Shown piece after piece: positions 1 through 12,524 of a stretch of DNA of 64,000 bases. The stretch is from Alnus glutinosa. Taxonomy: Eukaryota > Streptophyta > Magnoliopsida > Fagales > Betulaceae. The notes beneath the pieces are model-generated. The model saw only the letters and a list, made by a program, of their open reading frames with translations, did no database searches and had not been told where the DNA came from. Position 1 is the first letter of the stretch. The number at the start of each line of letters is the position of its first letter. The translations under genes were made by a program, and so were the position numbers. The stretch spans positions 6,141,071-6,205,070 of the forward strand of contig NC_084893.1 of the NCBI RefSeq assembly GCF_958979055.1. The letters run 5' to 3'.

Positions 1-521
1 CACAAATATGGCTATCATTTTTTTTTTTGGGGTTGATGCAGAATTGACTTGTGATTATAGTGGTTTTGAATGCAATGTGTGTCTCTACTAAAGTTGGTGC
101 TTCTTGTTTTTGGTTTGCTGAGTAATTGTGAATGTTTGTGAACCTAAAAAATGATTTGGTTGCTTCATTCTGCCTGTTGGGGAATATGCACTAATGTTTT
201 CCTTGCCCTCATGGTGTTCTTGTTTGACATCAAGTTATAAAGTAGCCGTTACCATCAGAGGTCCTTTTCTCTCCAGATTTGTAGAGTAGGCCTTTTTGTG
301 TGATTCTCTTCGAGTTGTGAACAAATTTGGGAACAAAGAAGTAGGAGTCTTATACATAACATTTGGGGTAATAGGAGGTTTGAAACTGTAAAAGTACTAA
401 AACACAATAACGGGACAATTTTAAGGTTTTTTTTTAAAAACTGAAAGAGTGACTGCTTTTGTCTCTATTCTGATCAAGGATATTCTCCTTTTACTCAAAC
501 ATTACGTTTTTCTGCTAGCAG
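1..521 (+). other. Intron or upstream part of the first gene
   Basis: AT-rich sequence with no exon that I can support. It ends in a good splice acceptor (TCTGCTAGCAG) directly before the terminal exon at 522, so it is most likely the last intron of that gene. Confidence 0.5.
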
Positions 522-744
522 GTATATGAAGCGTTTAGCTGGTGAACTAAGACCATCAGCAGGTCTGAATTTCAGTGATGGGTACCAAGCAACTGCTGTA
601 TGCAAAGCAGTGACGAGTGGGGGAACATTTCTCACTTATGGGAAGAAGTTGCCAAAGCATGTGGCCTACGATGGAGCAGCTCATAAACCAGTCGAGTGGG
701 ATGCTTTCCTCAGGGCAAAGAATCTGAAAGTGTTGAACTACTAG
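522..744 (+). CDS. Terminal exon of an unidentified plant gene (5' part outside window)
   Basis: An open frame of 73 codons follows a strong acceptor ending at 521. The first base of the exon completes a split codon, and the reading then runs Tyr-Met-Lys-Arg-Leu-Ala to the end Lys-Val-Leu-Asn-Tyr-stop. It is soluble in character, with a Lys/His-rich second half (GKKLPKHVAYDG, KPVEWDAFLRAK). I do not recognise the family. The gene runs convergently towards the Sec14-like gene; if Arabidopsis gene order holds, a neighbour of At5g63060 such as At5g63050 (EMB2759) would be a candidate, but I could not check this. The ATG at 526 is internal to the exon, not a true start. Confidence 0.6.
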
Positions 745-1776
745 GAAAGAAATTGGAAGTTGTCCCAATGAACAGTGGTATTTTTGTTCACCTTTTCATT
801 CTGATGAGCTTCTTGCATTTTTAGAGTTGTTATGTGGAGAATGTTTTTCCACACGATGAACGAAATTGTTTGTCCTAATCCCTGTTAAGTTCATTTTGAA
901 GACCCCCAAATTATGCTTGCTGAATGCTTGTAAAGAGGGGGATCTTTATTCTCCTAGTTGTAGGCCCTTGTGATCTGCAAGTGAGCAACTTTGTATTTTA
1001 TAAATAATCATTCTCGTTTGATAACAGAATTAATTGTTTTTACCATGTTTCATATTCTGCATATTATCCACAATTAAACCAATCACTGTATGGCATTGCC
1101 TGTTAATTGGCGGTGCTTCTATTTCCAATTTGGCCCTAATTGTTCTCTTTAGCCGCATTTCTCACTGAGCTGAGATAAAATTCCATGTTATTACCGTGCG
1201 ACTGTTGATGCTTTGGTTTAATACATGCAATGGAAAAAACCAAACTAATAAGAAGAAAATAGAGTTACTGAAAATACAACTGAAGGGAAGATTTTATTTC
1301 TATTGAACATCCACTTTTGTCATTGATACAGTATAGACAACATGGATTTGAGGAATTTACCTTAATTCATAGTCTATTAAGTAAATATTTTTCACTCGAT
1401 TTGGTAAAGGCTTTTGAGAATGACTTCTTCACATGTTCGTGGTTCAAGTACTAGTGGTTGCTTTATATAAACCTCCTTCCATCCCCCAAAGAAAAAGGTA
1501 GAAATCTTATCAAAAAAAGAAAAAGGTAGAAATAAATTCTTCAGTCACTGGGGAGGCCAAGGAGATGTGGAATAAGTTCAACCGTCAAACCCTAATGATC
1601 TTGAAGAAGTTGTGGTCCATCTGAACCGCCAACCATATGCCTCCACTGCAGTTCTGAATAACGTTATCAAGATGAGAGAAATATTGCACAGAAAATGCCA
1701 TAAAATAAGAATGAAGTTGTGTAATTAAATGCATTATTCTCATACCTACCAAACCATGAGATGCATATAAGAATTT
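745..1776. other. 3' UTRs and intergenic space between convergent genes
   Basis: Directly after the stop at 744 the sequence is T-rich, with AATAAT near 1003 as a possible polyadenylation signal for the + strand gene. The part from about 1500 to 1776 would be the 3' UTR of the - strand Sec14-like gene. No further coding exon is visible. Confidence 0.45.
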
Positions 1777-4700
1777 CTATTTTGATAAGTCATTTCGGTC
1801 TCTAAAGCTAGCCGGCACTGTCCCTTTTGTAAAATATTCCTTCCTGACAGTCTCCACCGAGCAAAATCTCACCTTCAAAAACAGATATACACGAACTAAT
1901 ATGACAATACATAAACGTGAGCAGAAGGGCAGAGAAGCAGAACAAGAAGAAAGTAACAAACAGCACCTGGATTATTCATGTCCAAGTTAGTTTTATATTA
2001 ATTTGCTATTCATTGATTTTATGTCCAGATCTCGTTATAGGAAACTTGAAAGAGGAAAAAGAGGAACAAATTTAATTGTAGAAAAGATATCTAACTTCCC
2101 TTGGAAACAAAAAATGCCAAAGGTTAGTCCATACCAGAGAAGCATATGATTTTAACAAGGGCCTGGCAAGCTGCCAAATTGGCTTAAACACAAATGGAGC
2201 TTCCACAAAGAGGACTTGGCCCAACCGCCTCGGATAATAACAATAAGCTACATCAAACTGTCAAAAGAAATGAAGGAGCAATAAATCAACCCAGAATGCT
2301 CATAATACGACTTTCAAGTAATTATGCTACTGTCTTAAAAGGGGAAAAAAAAAAAAAAAAAAAAAAAAAAAAGAAAGAAAGAGAAAGCTATAGTTTTTGA
2401 ACTTCTGCATAGTGTTGGCAAAAATTAAGCAAAGGAATGTGATTTCAAGTTATAAAACTAAACAAATAGTTGAACTGATGGTTTCCTTTCAAACCGATCA
2501 AGTATATATATTTGCCAGCAATAGCAATGACATTGAGTAGTAGAGTAGTCAACATCAGATAAGGACTAAATGACCCAGGATTTTTTTATTTATTTAAAGC
2601 ATATTGAGCTCCACGGTTAAGAAACCAAAGAACCCTTAAAATCGTCGCCTCAACTTTCAACTATAGATTCATTGCAAGCTAAGCTAGTAACAGTAGCAGT
2701 AGTATGTGTGCAGGGAAAGTTTGTAGAAAATTGACAACCACCACCAACCTATGGAATTTGGAAGAACTACATAGAGAACTCAATCAGCTGAAATTGATGC
2801 TTCTTTGTTTTTATATGTCAGACTGTGGCATTTAATTCATTGCATAAAATAATGCCAGCTACAGGAGCAAGAGAAACAACACATATCTAAGTTCAAATTA
2901 CCCATATAGAATATAATCAGCAGCTAGTGCACAAAAATTACCAGAAATGTCAAAAAATTAAGATCTGCATTATCAGTACCAAAGCCCCGAAGATCAAATA
3001 TTCCGAGTATTTCTTCTTTCCCAGCAGGAAGCTTACCCAATGCTTTCTCAATCATGAAGACACAGAGCTTCTCATTCTCTGCAGGATCGTGCATCTATAA
3101 GCAAATTGATCTATGATTATGGTTAGAACATAGAACATTGCTAGAAAATCAAAATTTTAAATTGGAGTTTGAAATTCAACCAATATTTCCTTGACTTCAG
3201 AAATACCATACATGAATAGAATAATAGCAAAGAATTCATGCAAAGGGTAATATATATAATCATCCTAAGATAGAAATACTCCCATAGAGTTGCAAAACAT
3301 GTGCTCCTTTTTGTATTCTCAGAAAGTCTACCTCATCAGACCGCAATAAAGTTCACAGAAACTAGGATTGTAGGGGCAAGTGACTATTCAACTTTTTAAG
3401 ATAAACATAAAATTGTTTTTGTTTTTTCATTTGCAGATTAAGAGAGTACTTCAAGTTTTGGACTTACTGCAGGAAAATGCTTGGATCCCACCACTATGAG
3501 CACTGGTCTGTCATTCACATCAAGAAAATCATGCACATATGCCTTTCCAGTTTGAGCTACATCTTTCACCGACTCTTCAGACAATTCCGACACCTTGAAC
3601 TCTTGACGCCATTTCTTGTATGGGTAGAATTGGAAAAGTGAAGAAGTATAAATTCATTAAACATCAATTGTTTTGCATTGTTTAAATCAAACAAACCTTC
3701 CAATGCAAAATTCAAGGGCCACATCCTTACAAAGAATTATTCCTTTTTCTTAAGCAACAACTAGGAATGTTTCAGAATAGCTTTTAACAGGTGCAAACCA
3801 ATCACAGAATAATCTGGAAAAGCCAAAGAAATCAAAGTCCATTTTTGTAAAGAAACTATGTCGCCTTAAATGTCTATGCAATTATTTTCAGTCTCCATTT
3901 GCCAATGAACTTTAACTTTTCCAAAAACCAAAATAGTTGGATAAAATTCAATTTGAAACACCAATGCACGCATACGTACACACACGCACACACATATATA
4001 TGCTAAAATTGAGAATCTTGCAAGAGTGTTGAGGATACAATGGCTTTAGTCAATTTTGCAACAGTATCTTCAACAGAGAACTTCCGGTCCTTCAGAAACC
4101 ATAGGATCATATCGTCATCATCTCTTCCATTTTTGCCTACAGGAAGACTACGATATTCTTTTTCAAGCTTCTCTTTTACTTCCAAAACTAGCTGCAGAAT
4201 TAGAAAACATAGGCTATAAAAATTCTTCTTCATTTCACTTATATTGAAAATGAAGAAACAATCAAACATGGCGCAATATCAACCAAAAGCATCCACACAA
4301 ATCCCAGTTGACCAGTTTTGGGCTCCATTTGGTCCTACCGCCATTTGTTCAACAGAAGAGAAGTAAAAGACCACTAAAAAAAATGGGTTCGCTGAGTTTT
4401 GTTTTTGTAATAACTTTTAAAGTATTGATTAAGTGATTAAATTTACTTCTTCCTATTAGCTTAAGCTTTTGGGACAAGTAATGATCTAACGTGGTATCAA
4501 AACCAAAGGTCCTGAATTCAAACCTTGACTCCGTCATTTATCTCTCATTTCAATTAAATATTTCGCGTATTGGGCATCACCTATTAAAAGGAAATATGAG
4601 CTCACACTTGAGGATGCGTGTTAAAATATTGATTAAGTGATTAAATTTACCTCTTCCTATTAGCTTAAGTTTTTGAGATAATTGATGATTTAACAATAAC

Positions 4701-5250
4701 TAACAATTTTAAGCTCATATAAGCTAAGTTAAACTATTGTGCTTTTGCTATTACTACCCTCCATTTTCAAGCTCATGCTTCACTTTTAGGAAATTGTTTA
4801 AACCAATAGCCATTTCATCCATTTGGGTACTCTAAGAATTTAAACAGAAGTTCTAAAATAGAACCATGCTTTAAATTTTTTGGCTTTTGGGCAAAATAGT
4901 TCATAATTTAGAATTTAGAATTCGAATTTATTTTCTATCCCCATGCGTCTGCAACCAAATGGAGCATTGGGGAACAATATATTCAGAGAATATGAAAATT
5001 GCAGTCGTTGGCCAAGGCATTTTCCACTAGAATCACGGAACACAAACATAAATGCTCCCATTTTTTAGCACTAAGCTACAAATCGCAATATAAAGCATCA
5101 AAGTTAGTACAAAAAAGAAACCTTGCGTGAATCTTTCTGGTCTAGCATACTGTTCTGGACTGAGAGCTTGCGAGTTCGAGTGGCTTTCATGGAAAAGTTA
5201 CTTGGAGGGACAAGCGGGTGACGAAGATTTTGACACAGACGGAGCGCCAT
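1777..5250 (-). CDS. CPSFL1: Chloroplast Sec14-like (CRAL-TRIO) lipid-transfer protein, CPSFL1-like
   Basis: Six exons on the - strand join in frame: 5250-5122, 4191-4039, 3614-3468, 3094-2942, 2257-2135 and 1872-1777, giving 266 residues. Residues 1-43 are rich in Arg, Ser, Thr and hydroxylated residues with few acidic ones, like a plastid transit peptide. Residues 44-94 match the CRAL-TRIO N-terminal helices ([20 protein letters not shown]). Residues 95-266 form the CRAL-TRIO lobe ([43 protein letters not shown]) and end at [12 protein letters not shown]. Size and sequence agree with the chloroplast Sec14-like protein CPSFL1 (At5g63060 from memory), a phosphoinositide or lipid carrier tied to plastid vesicles and photoautotrophic growth. 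All phases close. The acceptors of exons 3 (AAG) and 6 (AAG) are weak but lie where the family alignment needs them. Intron 1 carries a TRIM. The symbol is by similarity only. Confidence 0.85.
4415..4695 (+). mobile_element. TRIM retroelement (281 bp) in intron 1 of the Sec14-like gene
   Basis: Two direct repeats of 77 bp each (4415-4491 and 4619-4695) flank a 127-bp interior. The second begins TGTTAAAATATTG and ends GATTTAACA. A primer-binding-like site (TGGTATCAAAACC, resembling the complement of initiator tRNA-Met) follows the first repeat at once, and a purine stretch (GAGGATGCG) precedes the second. A 5-bp target duplication ATAAC lies at 4410-4414 and 4696-4700. There is no coding capacity. 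Degenerate relatives of the repeat appear near 6186-6262 and 22950-23017. Confidence 0.8.
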
Positions 5251-6277
5251 CTTTTTTGTCACAGGCGGCTGTTGATAACGATGACAGTGTGTGAAGCCAG
5301 AGCCTTGTCATAAGTTCTTCACTCCTAAACATGCAAAGCGACGCCGTCTTGGATTTTATTTTTCTCTCTTTTTTTTTTTTTTTTTGAAATAACTTCACAA
5401 AATGATATTTAATTATATGCCGTTTTGAGATAATGACACTAAATTAGCAAACGTCTCAAACTAAGATATCCACTTTTTCAAACGTCTCACTTAAAGAGTA
5501 TTCCGTTAGAGAATCAGCAATTAGAGGCATGGTTAGAATAAAGTTAATATTGGTAAAAAGAATTTGTGCAGCTCACCATCAAAATTCATTAAAGTGATTA
5601 AGACAATTTAGGGAGTGTTTAGTAAAATATTGTACAACTCTATTCACTTCTCAAACACCAAAAACTTTTATTAAAACTATCAAACGGATTTTTAGATTTG
5701 GACAGTGGCCTCCGCTAGCATATTTTTCAAAATAAAGTACAAAACTCTTTCTCAAAACTTAAAATAATTCTTCAAAATAAAAAATAAGACACAAAATTAA
5801 CATATTTTCCAAAAAAAAAAATGAAACAAAAAAGTGGTACAGCGTGGTGGCCACCATTTGGCAACCGACCACCAGCCCGCCATGTGCTAGTTATGGCGGC
5901 CCCGCATTGGCCGGCCGCCGCTAGCTAGATATGACGACCTGGCAACTAACGGTAGGGTCACTGAAGCACCACCATTGTTGTGCTACAATTTTTTTTAATT
6001 TATAAAAGTATTTCTCAATTTTAATTTATAAAGAATTTGTGCATCAATCTAGCTCACCATTGTTTTGCTCCATTTGCATGTGACAAGCAAATGGCTTTTA
6101 AAAATATATGTGAAGTACATGTTTTTTTAATAAAATTTCTTTTTAGTTTGTCTTTGTAATTAAATTTGATTGAATAATGAAAATATTAAAATATTAATTA
6201 AATGATTAAATTTATAATTTTCTATTCATTCTAATTTTTGAGATAAAAAATAATTTAACAACCATGATCATTATGCA
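5251..6277. other. Upstream region of the Sec14-like gene
   Basis: Contains an AT-rich 5' flank, a poly-T tract at about 5368-5385, a GC-rich patch at about 5840-5960 (GGTGGCCACC and related words) resembling the core of non-autonomous transposons, and an old TRIM-LTR remnant at about 6186-6262. No gene is seen. Confidence 0.4.
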
Positions 6278-6462
6278 TGTTAGAATATATTGTTAGATTT
6301 GATATTATAAGATTTAATTTATGCATTAATTGTAATCGATTATAATTAAATCAGATTGGAATATACTCAATTCTGATTTGATTTGATCATCCATACCTTT
6401 TTGTATTTTCTCTACGTACATACTCTTTTGTTGATAAATAACTCATTCTAGCGTTTTTCTAA

Positions 6463-7027
6463 TGTTCTTCTGAATGACATAGATTTAATAAAAAAAATTA
6501 TCTCAAAATGTGACCTACGAAATGTACTTTTTTTTCTTTTTTTATTATGATGAATAAAACCCTTTATAAAGCTCAAACTCAACATCCTCACACTCCAATT
6601 AAAACTGGAAACAAATCCTGCATAGAACAAACCCCTAGCTAGGAACACCACCAGCAGAAAACCTGCTAAAGCACTTCTGCAAACAACAAACAGTACACAA
6701 TTACACTGCAACACCACCTACAACAACCAGAAAGAACCGTAACGTACACTATATACATAGTAGCAGAAGACCAACACAAAACACTATGAATTAAGCACAA
6801 AACAAAGCAACAAAAAAAATATATATACATATATATTCTGCAGAAAACTCCACCAAAGCATGCCATCATCTACGCTTACAAGGGAACTTCAGAGGGATTT
6901 TATAAAACAGTCTGGCCTTCGCTTCCCATCTAATCTTAGAGATCATCCTTTCTTCGGTTAGAGGAGTTTTACGAAATGCAAATTTTGAAGCAAAAAAATT
7001 AATTTCATATCATTCAGAAGAACGCTA
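6463..7027. repeat. Insertion inside the 5' LTR, inverted ends, LINE-like tail
   Basis: Compared with the 3' LTR, the 5' LTR holds about 570 extra bases. The insert starts near GTTCTTCTGAATGACAT (6465) and ends with the inverted form ATATCATTCAGAAGAAC (7007-7023). Inside, a poly-T/A-rich stretch near 6530-6550 read on the - strand looks like the poly(A) end of a non-LTR retroposon. The class is uncertain: a terminal-inverted-repeat element or a retroposon beside an older repeat. Confidence 0.45.
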
Positions 7028-8311
7028 GAAGAGGAGCTCTAGCATTTCTCCCATTTTGTATTCTCTATACATCCCTATATAGATAGGGATCATTTATATT
7101 AATTGTAAATGATTAATTAAGGAATAAAAAGAACAATGTAATCATTTGGGCTTTGTTTTGTAGACGTAGGTTATAGACCGAATCACGTAAAAATTTTATT
7201 CTTATTTTATTTATTCCGTTTTTCATTTTATATTTGGTATCAGAGCTATATATAGGCAAACACCAATTTCAATCCTATGGAATTTCAATAATTTTTTTTT
7301 TTTTTTTTTCTCATCGATTTGTATCTAATCCTCCCATATATCATAGAAGAAATCCATCTATGAGTCTACGTATATATATATATATATATATGTTTGTCTT
7401 TTTGCCTACAGTAGTCCTTTTCCCGTTGGAGACTCCATCCAGGTTGTTTGTCAAATCAAGGAGATCGAGTTATATTCTTTTGGAGCAGATTTCTTGCGGG
7501 GTTGTTGCTTATGTCGCGACTTAATTCCTTAATTAGTGAAGAAAAACATAATGAAGATTTGGTAACAGACAGCAAAGCACATGCATGCAAGCATTCAACG
7601 TGATCCAGCAAAACAGGGAAAGCTCATCAAGGATGAAGATTTGAGTGCTATTGACATTCAAAATTCCTTATTTTGCTTTGTATATATCCATTCGTTGTCT
7701 CTCGATCAATTGCCTTTGTAGTTCTCTTAGCTGCATGTGTAGGACCAAGTTGAACGATAAATAAAAGAGGCCAAGCTGCCCATTTCAGCCGACAGTCGAC
7801 AATGGCTCTCATTTCAGTTATAGTTGGCTCATATTTTGACCCATTCTTTTGGCTTTTGTAGTATTGTTTAAAGATACATGCTTGACCTATGTGATATTGT
7901 TTAAGCCCAAGGCCAATTTCAGCCTATAGTTAGCTCTCATTTTGGCTTATAGTTGACTCTATTTTTAGCCCATAGTTAGCCCATCTTTTTGCCATTTGTG
8001 AATTTGTTTAAAACCCTTGCTCATTTTAGCCCATAATTGGCTTTGATTTTGGCCCATAATTGGCTTATTGAAATTTAAAGCGCATCTCCAATCAATGTCA
8101 TGACCGACCACCTCCAATCATCGCCATCGATCTTTGTCGATCGTTGTCATCTCCAGCCAAAAAAAAAAAAACACACAATAAAATCAAGCTTCTTGATTCT
8201 TTCGCCTTAATTTTGAGAGGAGATGTTAGAATATATTGTTAGATTTGATATTATGAGATTTAATTTATGCATTAATTGTAATTGATTATAATCAAATCAG
8301 ATTTGAATATA

Positions 8312-9404
8312 CATTATAAAAAAATACATTTTCTTGACGGTTTTTTTCAAAACCATCTAGAATTATAGTTTTACAGACAGTTTTATAAAACCGTCTGTAA
8401 ATTAATTTCCAGACGGTTTTTTAAAAACCATCTCTAAATTTAGAGACGATTTTTTTTGAAACCGTCTGTAACTTTTTTTTTTTTTCTTGTTTCTTTCTTT
8501 TTAAAACAAAACCATCGTTTTTCTTTCTCTCTCCGAAAAAAACCAATCTCTCTCTTAGAGCTCTTTGTCATTCTTCTTCCTCTCTCCGGCCGGCGATTGA
8601 AGACGGATGTCGATGGGATCTGGACCGTCGGCGGAAACGGGACGTGCGGCGGGATCTCACGACGGTTTTCGGCCAGATCTGTCAAACCTACGCCGGTGTA
8701 CTTGCGTCGGTTTGACAGATCCGGCAGGATCCGGCCAAAACTGTCAAACCTACGCCGGTGTACGTGCTTGGGTTTGATAGATCTGGCCGAAACCCACTCT
8801 TGACAGGATCTGTGGCCGGAATACAGAGAGAGATCCGGTTGGAATATGTGGATTTTTCGGTCAATTCTCTCTTCCTCTCTCTTTCTCTCCACCCTCCGGC
8901 CTCCTCATCGCTACTCTCTTCTAAACCACCAGACGGATCTTTGTTTTTTTTTTTTTTTTGTTTGGATTGTGTTTGTTTTACATTTTGTGTTTGTTTTGGG
9001 TTTGGAATTAATGTTTGTTGGGTAGTGCGAGAGCATGGGTGTGGTGGAGAAGAAGCTGATGGAGATGGAGATCTCATACGTGCGACTGTGATAACCTTCC
9101 GGTGGTCCCTTTAGCCGGCGAGATGGCTATGGAAGAAAAGGCAACGAAGCTTTGATCGCTGGACAAAATAATAATAACAATAATATTAAAAAAAATGATT
9201 ATAATTAAAAAAATAAAAAAAATTATGGATGGTTTTGGGCAAAACCGTCCAGAAGGAATTGCGGACGGTTTAACCGTCCATAACACGGATTAGCGACACA
9301 TTTTTCTGGATGGTTTGAAACCGACCAAAAAAAACCGCCTGAACCTTTTTCTAAACCCTTTTTTACAATATTTGGACGGTTTAATTCCTGAAATTTTTAT
9401 AGTA
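8312..9404. mobile_element. Non-autonomous CACTA-like DNA transposon (1,093 bp) in the 3' LTR
   Basis: The insert interrupts LTR sequence that is continuous at 6365-6390. It is flanked by a 3-bp ATA duplication (8309-8311 and 9405-9407), as expected for CACTA elements. The ends are degraded CACTA...TAGTG (CATTATAAA... and ...TATAGTA). Both subterminal zones carry many copies of GACGGTTTT and its complement (8335-8475 and 9220-9380), a typical CACTA feature. The GC-rich core (about 8600-8900) contains repeated inverted words around GTCAAACCTACGCCGG. No transposase is seen; the open frames here come from repeats. Confidence 0.7.
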
Positions 9405-9821
9405 ATATTCAATTCTGATATGATTTGATATTCTATACCATTTTGTATTCTCTCTACATCCCTATAAATAAGGATCATCTGTATTGTAAATGATTAAGAA
9501 ATAAGCGTAAATCTTTAAACTTTACCTTCTTATTTTCTTTATTTCGTTTTTCAATATTTTACATTTCTATAGTTTCGCATTATAATTAGCACATGCAGCT
9601 TTCTTGACGGGCTTATTTAATTGGGTGAGATCAGGGTAACCCTATATCTTATCATAGTGAATAAGCCTACCTAGCTAGTAACTGCATGCTTACGTACGTA
9701 CATGGTCTCTGTTGCATAAAGCATGCATCTCTGAATTAATATGTTTTTTAAGTGAGTAGATGGATGGTTAGGTAGAAGAAAGAAGAAAAGATCTACATAA
9801 TAATTAATATAAACATGTCAT

Positions 9822-10640
9822 TTTTTTTTCTTTTTTTCTTTTTCTCAAGTTCATTGAACAAAACAACAAAAACAAGCTTAAAGCAAACACAACTATAAAC
9901 CTAATAAACTAGTGGGAGGTGTATCTTTCTCACTTACAATTGGAATAGAAAAAAGGAGAGGAGAAACAGTGAGAATGTGGCAGAAAAGAATATGACTGCG
10001 ATTCAATGTGCTACTAAATAAGCACAGAAGTTTGTACTTTTAATGACTTTTCTAGCACTCCAAAAAATGAATGTAAGGATTGAGCCAATGATATCATATA
10101 TAATAAGAGAAATGCGCTTATCAAGAGGATTCTGAGAATGTTGCAGAGACGAAATAATCACTTGAGAGTCTCATTCAATTATAAAATTATTGAAATTTAG
10201 AAATCGAGTATGCCAGAGAAGCAGCTAATTAAGCGTGCTGCTAAGGCCTCATCATAATTGGGAAGATAGGGATGGCTTATTTGGGAGATCATAGGAATAA
10301 TATGACCTTGATGATTGCAGCAAACCACAGCTTGAGCTGAGAAGGTATCCGGTATATATAGCAGTATCAAAATTGAATTTGTAGCTAGAAAATATAAGGG
10401 GTAGCTAGCGTTCTACATGAGCTGGGGTTTGATTCTAGGCTGTAAAATGTTCCAAATTAAAGAAACCTTATTGATATGCTGAGAGACTTGAAGAGTATCA
10501 TGAAATGCTTTATTTCTGTAATACCACAGGAGATCACAAGAAACTATATCAAAAATGTAGAATTTGTCACAGTCAAGAGGAGGGATCGCTAACAGAGCAG
10601 GAGAAATAATCAGCTTGACCCAATCTACCATATTAGAAAA
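9822..10640 (-). mobile_element. LINE (non-LTR retrotransposon) 3' fragment, RNase H-like remnant
   Basis: Read on the - strand, 10631-10413 translates to WVKLIISPALLAIPP ... CDLLWYYRNKAFHD, typical of the region just before the RNase H domain in plant L1-type LINEs. It is followed by a frameshifted INFDTAI ... YDEALAAR remnant of the RVT_3 RNase H domain (about 10420-10190). The - strand sequence ends in an A-rich tail at about 9845-9822. The fragment is broken by several stops and frameshifts and is not functional. Confidence 0.65.
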
Positions 10641-10689
10641 CTTAATGATATTAATTATTACCCTTGTCTTATCTTCTTGTTACTTCGAA

Positions 10690-11362
10690 TAATTAGCTAG
10701 TGTCATGTGGGTGTTACTTGTCGCCATTTTCTCTGATTTGTGGGTCTTATTAAATTAAGTCCATTTTTCTATTATTTGTGATGTTTCGATCAGTGCATGC
10801 ATGTTGCATGAAACATAATTGCAAGCTTCACGTTATCACGTAAAACCTAACCATAATTGCAGATTACTGGTGGGTGGGCGGCATTTCCTCAGTTAGGAGG
10901 CCTTTTTAAAATTGCAGAATCCTGATGGGCATGCATATTAATATATTAATTAGGATCTTCACTTCAAACCTAACCATGAGAAAAAGTGTTTTTCTTAGAA
11001 AACTGCAAGATACGGTGCTGGCATGGGGAATATTATTAATATATATATCGTCTGCGGGGACCTCTTTGTTTTCAGATGTGAACTTTATTATCATGGCTGT
11101 GATCAGCAATTCAGCATTTCTTCCGGCCACTGATCTCACCAATCTTTGTTTCACCATGAATATATATGATGCCCAATTACTGCTTATATTTCAGCGCGCA
11201 GTGGCATGCATATCAATGAGGTGACAAAAGCGAAGAAAAATAAAAATACGATATTCTGGCGCATGTTTCCACCATGAAAATGATTGATGTTTACAGGGGC
11301 TCCAAGAACAGGCTTCCTCTATGATGGAGGCCTGTCTTTGAGAGTCATTGCCATATGGGAAT
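10690..11362 (-). repeat. Decayed copy of the PUX gene end and its downstream flank
   Basis: This block repeats the order of landmarks in about 12525-13480 (the word AACCTAACCATGAGAAAA, then ATGGCTGTGATCAGCAATTC, then GAGGTGACAAAAGCGAAG). Its last part (about 11294-11362, - strand) is a copy of the final 23 or so codons of the PUX gene, but the stop codon position has changed to GTA. It is a partial direct duplication lying about 2 kb downstream of the gene's 3' end and has no coding value. Confidence 0.7.
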
Positions 11363-12524
11363 CTATTCTGGCCGGGGTTAAAGATATTGGAATAGGATTA
11401 AATAATCTATTATCTATACTAGATCTAGAGCAATAGCTAGGTTAAGAATTACATAATTAAATGTAGGTATAATTCTAAAATATTTCTTAACCTTATATTA
11501 TAATCAGGATGTCACCCAATAACAGTCAGAAGGAGATGAAGATCAGATCGAAAATACTCTCCGGATATAAGTGTATCGACAGTTAGAGACTAGCTAGCTA
11601 GCCACATTTGTGTGGATCCTAATTAATGCTCCACTCCTAATTAAGTAAGCTAGAAAAAGGCTCAAATGATAGGAGCATTTCTGTTTACCATAGCAGGAAG
11701 AAGATCGACAAGGAGAATAAGTATGAATGTGCGACCATACATGCCTACTAGCTAGTAATATTGTTAGGTTACGTGGAGTTTGATTTGTGTCTGACCCGTT
11801 TGAGTTGGAAGTGTTATGGTTTAAATGGGTTTATTCTAAAGCTGAATTTTTTTGACTTTGCCGTTTAGGTGTTTTTGACCCGGTCGAGGGTCGCATTTGT
11901 TAGGAATAATCCCATTTAGTCTGACCCTCCTCAAAGGCCATGGGCCTCTGAATCGGCATCGGCCCATAAAGAATTATGGATCCCGGACCCATATATGAGG
12001 CGTATCTCTTGGGGGAAAAAAAAAAAAAAAAAAAAAAAGAAAGCCCCTTGGGAAAATATGGGGCAAGTGACCTCCAAAAATGGCTATTTCTGGGGATACG
12101 ATCAGTGGCATACCCAGCTCTCGTCTCAAGAACGAACATGTCCAAGGCTCGGAGTTTGACTTCTCTTGCCAAGCCTCGGGTAAGGCATATATGCCCCAGA
12201 AACCGGTATGTCGACCTGACCGCTGAGTTTGACTTCATCTAAGGACGTGTCGTCTACACCATACTAGAAACTGTTTTAATAGTATTTATAGTTGCTTCTA
12301 TATGTTTTTTAGGGTTTCATACTGTATTGACGCCTCCTTGTATTGTTTATCAAGAAATAGTAAAACCTCACTGCATCTTTATAAATGTAGTACGTCCTTA
12401 GTGGTAAATCACAAAAATTTTTGTGTTTATGATTGCTTGTTCTTCGATTTTTCTTATTTTTTTCGCTTCTCACGGGTTCTAAGAAATATGATTTATTTCC
12501 TAACAACTATGATTCGTGATGATG
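11363..12524. other. Intergenic region without recognised genes
   Basis: An AT-rich stretch, then a more GC-rich block at about 11880-12245 with a poly-A run at 12017-12038. The block has open frames on both strands over the same bases and matches no family that I know; it may be a transposon relic. Confidence 0.3.

Larger units (their letters stand above)
6278..9563 (+). mobile_element. Non-autonomous Copia-type LTR element with insertions in both LTRs
   Basis: The 5' LTR starts TGTTAGAATATATTG at 6278 and ends about 7232. A perfect initiator-Met primer-binding site TGGTATCAGAGC is at 7235-7246, as in Copia elements. The 3' LTR starts with the same words at 8224, just after a purine tract (GAGAGGAGA), and ends about 9563 (TTTTACA). 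The interior of about 1 kb has no gag or pol; from about 7790 to 8070 it repeats a degenerate motif around AGCCCATAGTTGGCTC. The LTRs are clearly alike but each is interrupted: the 5' one at about 6450-7030, the 3' one by a CACTA-like element at 8312-9404. I found no clean target duplication, so the outer ends are approximate. Confidence 0.75.

Noticed and set aside
8440..9114. Overlapping open frames of 115-150 codons on both strands
   Set aside because: They lie within the CACTA-like element, overlap each other on opposite strands over repeated GC-rich words and show no domain.
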